Assembly (NCBI GenBank): GCA_040758475.1
Contig: JBFLVN010000023.1
Span: forward strand, 1 to 22,382
Direction: 5' to 3'
Source: JBFLVN01 sp040758475
GTDB taxonomy: Bacteria > JAGRBM01
DNA: 22,382 nt
A program made the position numbers and the translations under genes. Position 1 is the first letter of the stretch; every line of letters starts with the position of its first letter. Positions 7,526 to 16,600 of this stretch are shown here, piece by piece. The notes beneath the pieces were generated by a model, which saw only the letters and a list, made by a program, of their open reading frames with translations, was not told where the DNA came from and searched no databases.

Positions 7526-10500
7526 GTGAGGAGCTTCAGGCAATTGTATAAGGATATCGCACGCCGGATCGCCCTCGCTCTCGCCCTTCTGGGTGTGGTG
7601 GGGGTTTTTGCCGCCTGCAATTTCGGAAACTCCGCCGATCCCATCGTGGAGCCCGGCCCTCCGGCCCTCGAACCCAAGCTTCTTGAAGCCCAGGCCGAAT
7701 CCCCCTTCCTCAAAGCAAGCGAGCCGCTCGGTTCCGTGGATGTCCAGGTCTTCTTCGAGGACCTGGACATCGCGGAACTGGGCACGGTGCCGCTTCTCGG
7801 AAAAGTCCGCGTCCAATACCTCTCGGGCGGGACGCAGACCCTCGAAATCCCCTTGCCCCAAGGACTTCTCGCGGAAGGAAGCGGCCCGGGACCCTTCGAG
7901 GTCCAGCTCACCACTTTCGAAATCCTCGCCCTCGAAGTCTCGCCGGGCCAGAGCCTGGACGATCACCTCCAATCGGCGGGGGCGGATGAATTCGCCGTCG
8001 CCTTCGACGTCTTCGCCCGCGACAGCGCGCTTGCGGCGACGAACACGGCGTCCACGGACAAACCCCGCCCCCAACTCGACGCCCTCTCCGTCGGGGGCTC
8101 GGCCCCCGGCCAAATGGTCCAGTCCGTCCTCCAGGGCTTCAACCTGGGAGAGGCGACGGCCGTCGAAGTCGAAGGGGAAGGCGTGGCCGCCACGATCGTC
8201 CAGACCATCGACGAAAGCTCGCTCCAAGTTTTCTTCAACGTTCAATCGAGCGCCACCAGCGGGGAACGGGACGTCCGGGTTTTCTCGCCCGGCGGCGTCT
8301 CGGCTCTTTCGAGCAGCGCCCGCTTCGATGTCGCCGCCGCTTCGACGGGTCCGGTATTTGTTTCTCAAAGCCTTCTCCCCGCCCAGGAGGGATCGCTCTA
8401 TCAGGCTTCCCTCGTCGTCACGGGCGGAACGGCTCCACTCTCGTTCCAGGTCATCACGGGATCGCTCCCGGCCGGTGTCTCGCTTGCCGCGGCGACGGGT
8501 GAAATCCTCGGAACGCCCACGGAAGCGGGAAATTTCTCCTTCACGATGCGCGTGACCGACGACGCGGCGCTCTCGGACCAGATTCCCCTGGAACTCGAAG
8601 TAAAACCCATCCCCATCGACGGGCGGGACGCACTCTCCCAAACCTGCGACCCCTGGGCCGATGCGGTAACGGCGCAGGCCTTCTCATTCCTCACGGAGCG
8701 GGCGACCGGCGCCACCGACACGGTGAACGCCACGCTCGAAACACCCTTGAGCCTCGCCGTCGCCGGGCGGGCCGCTTCTCTTGCCGATCCCCTCACGCTC
8801 GTCTCCGAGCTGGATGGTTCCTACGTGGTCTTCGACCTCGGGCCCATCGCCTGCGAACAAGTGGTAGCGGTTTCCGGCCGGGCGGTCGATCTGCGCATCT
8901 TCGATCCCGATGGTTATGCCGATGCGGTCTACGTCTGGCTCTCGAACGATCCCACGGAACTTACCCGCCTCGTCCGGCAGGACGCTCCGAACACGGGGAC
9001 TTTCACGGCGCAGCCCCTCGGCATCGACGCGGGGTCGGATGGCGAGCGGTTCCGGTACGTGATCGTCGCGAGCGTCGACGCCAATATCCCCAACCTGGAT
9101 AGCATCGAAATTATCCCCTTCGATCCCGATGCTCCGGAAACGGCAATCACTCTCGCGGAAGTAACGAATAGTTCGGGCGTTCCCACGCCGAACGGCGATT
9201 ACATCCACGTCCTCGTCTCGGGGGACGACACCCAGGGCGGCGAAAACCCGCTCGGAACGATCTCCGAATTCCTCTACCAGATCGACGGCGGAAGCATCCT
9301 GAGCGTTTCCGCGGAACTCGACGGCACGGCCGAAATCCTCGAACCCATCGGATCGGACGGCCTCCACTCCATCAGCATCCGGGCCGTGGACGGCGCCGCG
9401 AACCAGGACCCCACGGCCGATACAGCCGACTTAACGATTGATACGACCCCGCCCGAGGTGGCCGATCTCCAAACGGGCGGCGCGAGCGTGTACCGGGCCC
9501 CCACGGGCGGGACGGCCCTTGTGCCCGTGTCGGTGGAAGTGACCGACGCGGGCCTGGGCGTCGGGCAGGTAAACGTGGTCGTTTCGGGCGCCGGGAACCC
9601 GACCCCCGTCCCCCTTACCGCCGGGACGCCCCCTCTCTTTACAGGGAACTTCACCCAGAACGGCGCGGGCGGGGCTTTCGTCCTTCAGATCCAGGCCATC
9701 GATGCCGCCGGGAACCAGAACACGGACGTTTCCACCGTGGTCACGATCAACGTAAACGCCGCGCCCACCGTGACGGCGAGCGGAACGGCCACGATCGCGG
9801 AGGGAACCCTCCACACTCTAAATGCCATCGCGAGCGACCCGGAAAGCGATCCCTTCACCCTGGGCTGGTCCCAGGTTTCGGGACCGCAGGTGCTTCTCAC
9901 CGGCGCGGAGACGAGCCAGCCCTACTTTCTGGCGCCCCTCGTCCCGACCGGCACTTCCGAAATCATCGTCCTGGAAGCGGCAGCCCAGGACGACTGGAAC
10001 GGCATCGGAACGGACACGGTCGAGGTGACCATCACCAACGTAAATACACCCCCCGTAGCCAACGCAGGGAAGGACAAGTTCGCGAGCTCAGGGGCGCTCG
10101 TCTCGCTCGATGGAAGCGCTTCTTCCGACCCGGACCAGGACCTGCTCGCCGCCAGCTGGGCGGTCGTGGGTTCCACTCCGGGCGCGCCCGCCATCACGCT
10201 CCAGAACGCGGGCACATTTACGCCTTCCTTTACAGCCCCCATTCTGGGGCCGGGCGATGAATGGACCTACACCTTGCGCCTCACGGTGAGCGACGCGGGC
10301 GACGTCGATACGGACGACGTGCTCGTCACGGTAACCGCCACGGAGCAAGACCCCATCGCCAATGCCGGTCCCGATCGCATGGTGCTGGATGGGAACGGAC
10401 TTTCGATCAGCGGAACGAATTCGTACGATCCGGACGGAACGATCGCCTCCTACCAGTGGACGCTCCTCGTGGGGAATCCGAGCCACATGGTTCCGGCATT

Positions 10501-13111
10501 TGGCAGCAACGCGTCTCGCTTCCAGGCGACGCTGAACATCACTTCGTTCCAAGCCGGGGCCGACGAGACGTTCACGTTCCAGCTCGAAGTGACGGATAAC
10601 AACGGCGGCCCCACGGGGACCGACACGGTCACGGTAAGTGTCCGAAAGCTCTGCTCCCAGGCCTTCTCCCTCGTCGACACGATCCAGAACGCGGGAGAAG
10701 CGCAGCTCTTCGCCGCCGACCCGGCGACGAACCTCGTCCACGTCCTTGCGCCGGATGCGGGGCAACTCGTCCGCGTGGACGCTTCCATCGGGGATCAGGT
10801 GAGCTTCTTCAATCTCCCGGGACTCTCCGGCGCTTCGGATCTTTCCTTCGACGAAGCGACCGGGAACCTTGCCTGGATCAATCCCGCCACGCGGGTCCTG
10901 ACCGTGCTTCGCACCCACGCCGGGGATTCCAACGGCACTGCGATCCTGCCGAGCGGCGCCCCCTCGAAAATCCTCGCCGCCTCCAACGGCGAATACTACG
11001 CCCTCGATCCGGCGAGTTCCGGCACCCTCTTCGTCCTGAGCAGCACTCCGGCCCTCCGTGGCACGGTGGACCTCGGGTTTACGGACGCTTCGGGCGCGGG
11101 CCTCCTTTATACCGGCGGCCTCGTGTGGGTCCTCTCTCCCAGTGACGAAGAAATCGTCCGCGTGAATCCCGCAACTCCTGCTATCTCAGACGTCCTCCCC
11201 CTCTCGCTGGCGGGCGCGCCGATGGCAATCGAAGTCGCAACCTCGGGGGAAATCCTCGTCACCCACGACCGGGGCTTCGCCCTGCTCGATTCCACCGGCG
11301 CGGTGCTCGACGATTTCGTTCTGGAAGCGGGCGGCGGATTTACTTTCGACGTGCTTGCCGAGGAGATCGGCGGTTTCTTCTACGCGACGAACGACGTTCC
11401 GGCCGGTGGCCCAACCACGGAACAAAAGCTCTACCGGGTGGAGCGTTCGAGCGGCACTGTTTTAAGCCTTTCCCTTGGAAGCTTTACGGGTTCCGCCGTA
11501 CCCGAGGTTCGCGGCCGGATCGCCCGGGAAAGCGGGACGAACGCCCTGGCCATTCTCCAGGGGCTTTCGGCCGGGCAAAGCCGCCTTCTCCTGGCATCGC
11601 TCGCTTCCTGGCCGCCCGCGCCTGTTGCAGTAGACGTGGCCGGCGGGGAAGGGCTGGACGTCCAGGCCATGGACGGCCAGGGGGTTCTTTACGCCTTGCA
11701 GAGGGGCCGCACCCTCACGAGGGCGGGCGCCGATCCCCTCGCACCTTCGGCCGATCACATCCGCCTGGGGTTTGCTTCCAGCGATCTTCTCGTGGACGCG
11801 GCGACGGGGGACGTGCTCGTGGCCGGAGCGTCGAGCCAGGAACTCAAAGTCGTCGGCATCGGAGACCCCATTACCGTGACGAGCGTTGATGCCCACGATC
11901 CCGCCGCCATGCTCCTCCCGGACGGCGCGGGCGGCATCTTCGCGCTCAATGCCCCCAGGGCCACGTTCCCGGAAGCTTCCCTCTCCGTAGGCCACTACGA
12001 CGGCGCCCAAGTGGACCCCGTAGGAGATGCCGCCTCCCTGGGTGCGACGACCGTGCGCGTCGATCTAGCCCACGATCCGGTGGACGGCGTTCTGTATATC
12101 TCCAATCCCGATTCGAACGGCGTCCGGGTGATAAATGCCGGAACCGGAGCTTTCCTCCGCGGCATCTCCCTGGGCTTCGCGCCCACGTCACTCCTCTTCG
12201 ATCCTTCGGGCCCCTACCTGTGGGCCGCCGGTTTCGCGGAAGGGAAACTAAGCCGCGTCGAAGTGGATAACGGCGATCTCACCCGGACCATCGCGGCTTT
12301 CACGGGCCCCTCCCAGATGATCCTCAATCCGGTGAGCGGCCTTCTTTATATACGCTGCGAAACCGCCGACCGGGTGCTCGCCGTGGATCGGGCGGAAGCG
12401 GCGGTGCGCCACATCATCGATGCGGGCCCTCTCACCGACGATCTCTTCGGCATTGCTCAAAGCCGCTCCCGGACGATCCTCGCCGATGCGGCGACGGGCG
12501 AAGTGCTCGTCCTTTCGGCGAACCGCCTCGCGGTGATCGATCCGTCCGCCGGTCACTCCGTGAGCTTCTCGCCCTTCCTGGGATTCCTTCTCCAGCAGGC
12601 GCTTGCCTACGACCCGGTGCGGCGTCTCGCCTTCTCGGTGGACGGGAGCACGAACGTCCGGGTGGTCGATCTCTCGCAGGGACTCGCGGCGTTCCGGCTG
12701 CCGCTGCCCACCTCGCCCGTCGATTCGCTCTACTCCCACGTGGACATCGATCCGGCCGCGGGGAGGGTCTACGTGACCGGAACCCATTCCCTCTCCATTT
12801 TCTATCTCGATCCCTGCGGTTCGCTCCCGGGCGTCCAGTACGGACTCCTGGACGAGGCCGGTAAGCCCCGCTGGCGGTACGCCCGGAAGGGCTCTCTGGA
12901 AAATGAAACGAAAAACGCGCTCTGCCGCGTTCCGGAAAAATTCGTGGGTGAGGGGAGGGCGTCCCGCAAGGCCCTTCCGCGGAAAGGCTCAGCTGCCGAA
13001 GCCCTCCCGCTGGAAGAAGCACGAGCGGGCCGGCCGGGTCTCCCGCAAGGGAACCGGCCACCCCCTCCCGCCCCGGTTTTGAAACAAGAAAACGGAAAGA
13101 AAGGAGCCTGA
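7526..13111 (+). CDS. Giant surface lipoprotein: Ig/PKD-like domains plus C-terminal beta-propellers
   Basis: 1861 residues if read from GTG 7526. TTG 7544 is the likelier start because GAGGAG (7528-7533) lies ten bases before it. The signal peptide ends in the lipobox FAAC (Cys31 from the GTG). About 273-361 is a He_PIG-type Ig fold (PLSFQVITGSLPAGVSL...GTPTEAGNFSF). About 365-535 carries a region with FDPDGYADAVYVWLS. About 536-750 holds two Ig-like modules (YQIDGG...IDTTPPEV). About 745-1042 holds three PKD/REJ-like domains (PPVANAGKDK, DPIANAGPDR). About 1043-1763 is a long series of roughly 40-residue propeller blades (for example FAADPATNLVHVLAPDAGQL), enough for two propellers. A basic, Pro-rich tail follows (1765-1861) that is unlike the rest. 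This architecture suggests an outer-surface adhesion or matrix protein; the ligand is unknown. It is preceded by a sigma-54-type control region and followed at once by a small ORF. Confidence 0.9.
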   Translation: MRSFRQLYKDIARRIALALALLGVVGVFAACNFGNSADPIVEPGPPALEPKLLEAQAESPFLKASEPLGSVDVQVFFEDLDIAELGTVPLLGKVRVQYLSGGTQTLEIPLPQGLLAEGSGPGPFEVQLTTFEILALEVSPGQSLDDHLQSAGADEFAVAFDVFARDSALAATNTASTDKPRPQLDALSVGGSAPGQMVQSVLQGFNLGEATAVEVEGEGVAATIVQTIDESSLQVFFNVQSSATSGERDVRVFSPGGVSALSSSARFDVAAASTGPVFVSQSLLPAQEGSLYQASLVVTGGTAPLSFQVITGSLPAGVSLAAATGEILGTPTEAGNFSFTMRVTDDAALSDQIPLELEVKPIPIDGRDALSQTCDPWADAVTAQAFSFLTERATGATDTVNATLETPLSLAVAGRAASLADPLTLVSELDGSYVVFDLGPIACEQVVAVSGRAVDLRIFDPDGYADAVYVWLSNDPTELTRLVRQDAPNTGTFTAQPLGIDAGSDGERFRYVIVASVDANIPNLDSIEIIPFDPDAPETAITLAEVTNSSGVPTPNGDYIHVLVSGDDTQGGENPLGTISEFLYQIDGGSILSVSAELDGTAEILEPIGSDGLHSISIRAVDGAANQDPTADTADLTIDTTPPEVADLQTGGASVYRAPTGGTALVPVSVEVTDAGLGVGQVNVVVSGAGNPTPVPLTAGTPPLFTGNFTQNGAGGAFVLQIQAIDAAGNQNTDVSTVVTINVNAAPTVTASGTATIAEGTLHTLNAIASDPESDPFTLGWSQVSGPQVLLTGAETSQPYFLAPLVPTGTSEIIVLEAAAQDDWNGIGTDTVEVTITNVNTPPVANAGKDKFASSGALVSLDGSASSDPDQDLLAASWAVVGSTPGAPAITLQNAGTFTPSFTAPILGPGDEWTYTLRLTVSDAGDVDTDDVLVTVTATEQDPIANAGPDRMVLDGNGLSISGTNSYDPDGTIASYQWTLLVGNPSHMVPAFGSNASRFQATLNITSFQAGADETFTFQLEVTDNNGGPTGTDTVTVSVRKLCSQAFSLVDTIQNAGEAQLFAADPATNLVHVLAPDAGQLVRVDASIGDQVSFFNLPGLSGASDLSFDEATGNLAWINPATRVLTVLRTHAGDSNGTAILPSGAPSKILAASNGEYYALDPASSGTLFVLSSTPALRGTVDLGFTDASGAGLLYTGGLVWVLSPSDEEIVRVNPATPAISDVLPLSLAGAPMAIEVATSGEILVTHDRGFALLDSTGAVLDDFVLEAGGGFTFDVLAEEIGGFFYATNDVPAGGPTTEQKLYRVERSSGTVLSLSLGSFTGSAVPEVRGRIARESGTNALAILQGLSAGQSRLLLASLASWPPAPVAVDVAGGEGLDVQAMDGQGVLYALQRGRTLTRAGADPLAPSADHIRLGFASSDLLVDAATGDVLVAGASSQELKVVGIGDPITVTSVDAHDPAAMLLPDGAGGIFALNAPRATFPEASLSVGHYDGAQVDPVGDAASLGATTVRVDLAHDPVDGVLYISNPDSNGVRVINAGTGAFLRGISLGFAPTSLLFDPSGPYLWAAGFAEGKLSRVEVDNGDLTRTIAAFTGPSQMILNPVSGLLYIRCETADRVLAVDRAEAAVRHIIDAGPLTDDLFGIAQSRSRTILADAATGEVLVLSANRLAVIDPSAGHSVSFSPFLGFLLQQALAYDPVRRLAFSVDGSTNVRVVDLSQGLAAFRLPLPTSPVDSLYSHVDIDPAAGRVYVTGTHSLSIFYLDPCGSLPGVQYGLLDEAGKPRWRYARKGSLENETKNALCRVPEKFVGEGRASRKALPRKGSAAEALPLEEARAGRPGLPQGNRPPPPAPVLKQENGKKGA

Positions 13112-13117
13112 GCAACC

Positions 13118-13339
13118 ATGGGCACACACGCAAAACGCCCGCTTCAACTCATTCGAAGCGGGCCCGAGACGAAGCCAGCCACCGGCGGAAAACTCGGCGA
13201 ACAGGCGATCAGCGCGCTCGAACGGGAACGGGCCTACGAAGTCGCGCGCCAGCGCAACCGCCGGCAAGCCACGCGGCGGGCCGGCGACCTCCTGCGCGAA
13301 CGCGTGGGAGAAATCCGCGTCGACGTCAACAGCGCCTGA
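13118..13339 (+). CDS. Small basic hypothetical protein (73 aa)
   Basis: The ATG at 13118 follows an AAGGAG (13101-13106), an 11-base spacing. It begins 6 bases after the giant lipoprotein stop, so it would be the last gene of that transcript. A terminator-like hairpin follows 7 bases after its stop. The N-terminal 30 residues look unstructured. The rest is an Arg/Glu-rich amphipathic helix (ALERERAYEVARQRNRRQAT) with no signal peptide and no cysteine. I do not recognise a family. Support is position, ribosome site and terminator only, and chance in GC-rich DNA cannot be excluded. Confidence 0.5.
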   Translation: MGTHAKRPLQLIRSGPETKPATGGKLGEQAISALERERAYEVARQRNRRQATRRAGDLLRERVGEIRVDVNSA

Positions 13340-13346
13340 GAGCGGG

Positions 13347-13370
13347 GCCGCGAAGCGCTTCGCGGCTTTA
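13347..13370 (+). terminator. Terminator-like hairpin
   Basis: GCCGCGAAGCGCTTCGCGGC (13347-13366) is a perfect 20-bp palindrome followed by TTTA and, a little later, TTTT. The stem is strong but the T tract is weak. It lies directly after the small ORF and would end the lipoprotein transcript. In the 240 bases from here to the next gene I see no other gene. Confidence 0.55.
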
Positions 13371-13606
13371 CGAAGTTTTACCTGAGCGCCAGCGCCCGCG
13401 CAGCGCGCTGTCCGAAAGTCGTGGAGGCCGAGCCCCATCTTCGGTACGAAAGTCCGGCGTTTTCTTCCGCCGCATCGTTTCTGGTAACCTTCCTTCTTAC
13501 GAAAGCATTCGCGCGTGATCCCGGTTCCGGGCCGATGGAGCCGCCGAGGGCAGATTTCCGCAAAAGCGCCTGCGCGCAAAGGGATAGGACAAGGCGCTGG
13601 GTCATC

Positions 13607-16600
13607 GTGAAACCTTTTCCTCGAAACAACTCCGGAGGACTCCGCTTCATCCCCTGGGTCCTGCTCCTGCTGTTTACCGCTTCTTGCGGAGGGGGCGGCG
13701 CGGACTTCCGGCTGGAAGCCCCGAGCCTTCTCGTCGTTCTGCCGGGCCAGACCTACTCCCCCCAGACCGGCCCCGCGGGATTACCCGAGGAATTTACCGC
13801 CGGAGAAGATTTCACGGTTCAAATCCTGGCGGTTGATGAAGAAGGGGAAATTCTCTCTGATTTCTCCGACACGGTGGGAGTCCTCACGAGTGATCCCAAC
13901 GATTCAGCGCCGCCACTCGCCGCCGCGTCCGCTGGCGTGGCGGAAATTCCCCTCACCGCCCTTACCGCCGGTTCGTTTGCGATCACGCCGGTTCACGTCA
14001 CCGCCTCTCCCACTCCCCTGCCAGGCATCACCTCCCGGCCCTACATGGTGCTACCGGGCCCCGCGGGCGCCCTCGCCGTGCTGCTGCCGGGAGAAGAATT
14101 GAAACGTTCCGGTTCGGGCCCCTTCGGCTGCACGCCCGACCCGGACCCCGAAACGCCGCCCGATCCACTTCCAAACGGCTGCCTGGAGCCGGAAAGCCAG
14201 CAAGTCGGAACGGCGTTTTCCGTCCAGGTCATCGCCACCGACGCCGTTGGAAACCCGGTCCCGAGCGCCACGGGCACGGTTACGCTGACGACCAGCGACA
14301 CGAAAGACATCGAACCCGCGCCGGAGTCCCTCATTGGGGGAGAGGCAATCTTCGACGTCACGCCGGTCCTGGCTTCGGGCAACACCCGCGTCCAGGCGAC
14401 GGTGGATTTCGCTGGCGGGGCATCGAACTTTTACGAAGTCCTCAGCCAGCCCGCCGACCGGCTGATCGTCTTGCTCCCGACTCAAAGCCTCCAGATCAAT
14501 GCGACGGGGCCCCAGGTTCTTGGAACCCCGCCCGATCAGACCACGGGGGAAGGATTCATCGCGACCGTCCTGGCGACGGACTCTTTCGGGAACATCGATA
14601 CGACGGCGAATTTTTCCGTCACTCTCACCACGACCGATCCGAACGACCTGGACCCGATCAACGCGTCCCTCACCAGCGGCCAGCTAGGCCAGCTCATCCT
14701 TCCGGCAACGGCCCAGGCGAGCGCCACCATTACGGCCGACGATGGCGGGCCGCTCCTTGGCGGGACCTCTTCATCCTTCGAAATCCTGTTTGGCGGAGCC
14801 GACCGCCTCGCCATTCTCCTCCCGGGGCAATCGCTCGTTCCCGGACCCACGGGGTTTTCCATCAGCGGAAGCGCCCCGGACCAGCAGGCCGGCACCCCCT
14901 TCAACGTGACGATCTGGGCGGTCGATTTCTTCGGGAACGTGGATACGGGGGCAAGCGATTCGGTGACGGTCGAAACCCCCGACGACGCCCTGGATACGGC
15001 CCCTGGAAGCATGCCCCTCTCTTCCGGCACGGTGACGGTCCCGGTAACCCATGCCCACGCGCTACCCGCGGGCCGCGTCGCCGCGACGAGATTCAACGGC
15101 GATACGGGAGAGAGCCAAAGCTACGACGTCCTGGGGGCCGCGCCCGTATCCCTCGTGCTCGTATTGCCGGGCGAAGAACTCCAGGCCAGCGCGGGCGGAC
15201 CGGTCATTTCCGGCACGCCTTCGCCGCAGATCGCCGGGGGCTCTTTCCAGCTCCGGGCGTACCTGGCCGATTCCTTTGGAAATCCTTCCGAAGGCTTCGA
15301 CCGGGAAATCACCATCGTCACGCCTTCGGATGGCGCGGACACGGAACCCGATCCGGCGATGACGGTGGATGGTCTTGCGATTTTCAACCCCGTCGCCATT
15401 ACCGCAAGCGGGGCCTACTCCTTTAGTGGATCGGCCACCGCCCTTCCTCCCGCCTCTTCCAGTGCGTTTGCCGTCACGACCTTCGCCGACCGCTACGCGA
15501 TCGTTCTGCCAGGGCAATCTCTTGTCATCAACAGCCTTGGATTTTCGCTGAGCGGCAGCCCGCAAACCCAGCAACCTGGAGTTCCCTTCCTCGCTTCGGT
15601 CTATGCCGTCGATCTCTTCGGCAACGTGGATACGGACAGCACGCGCCTAACGAGTGTCACAACGAGCGACACCCTCGACACCCACCCGGCTCCACAAAAT
15701 CTTGTTTCGGGAACGGCCGCTTTTTCGATATCCAACGTCCTTGCCGCCTCGGGGCAGACTGTCACCTGCGACGATGGGATCGGAGGTTTCGCTGCCCGGA
15801 CGTCAACCTCCTACACGACGGACGCCGTGGCCGACCGGCTTCTCGTGCTCCCGCCGAACCTCGGCCACACCGTGGGGGCGGCGGGCCCCGTCCTGACCGG
15901 AACTTTGCAGGGGCACGTGGCGGGCGCTTCGTTTCAGGTCGCCATCCGGGCCATTGATGCTTTCGGAAACGTAGATAGCGACGCGGCGTCCACCGTTACC
16001 ATCTCCACCCCCGGTGACGCCGCCGATACGGAGCCCGTCCCGCCCGCCCTCGCGGCGGGCCAGGGAAATTTTTCCGTTACTCCTCTCACGGCCGATCCCG
16101 CCTATACGATCGAAGCCGCCAGTGGAGGACTTGCGACCGGCGTTTCCCCCGGAATCCTCATCGCCCCCGGCACGGCAAGCCGCCTCGTCATCACGCTTCC
16201 CGGCCAATCCATCGTGGTAGGCGCGGGAGGCCCCACCGTTTCTCCGGCCGCCGGTGATCTAACGGCTGGAGTTGCTGTCTCGGTGGGAGTTACGGCGACG
16301 GATGCCTTCGGCAATAAGAATACGGGCGTGGGAGTACAAGTGGACGTCTCCTCCAACGATCCGGCCGCCGGTGTTTCCTCGGCGGTGCTCGATGAAGGAT
16401 TCCGTAGCTACCCTTTCACCCCCTACACCGCGACGGCTGGTGGACTCTCGATCACGGCGGTGGACGGGGCCCCCGGAACTCTCACGGACGGAGCGCAAGG
16501 GGGACTCACCGTCATCGCCGCTTCGGCCACACAGCTCATGGTGCTCTTTCCGGGAGAGGACGTTACCCCGAGCGCCTCGGGACCGCAGATCGGCGGAACG

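Noticed and set aside
13534..13606. Earlier ATG start for the second giant lipoprotein
   Set aside because: It would add about 24 charged residues before the lipoprotein signal. Possible, but less likely than GTG 13607.
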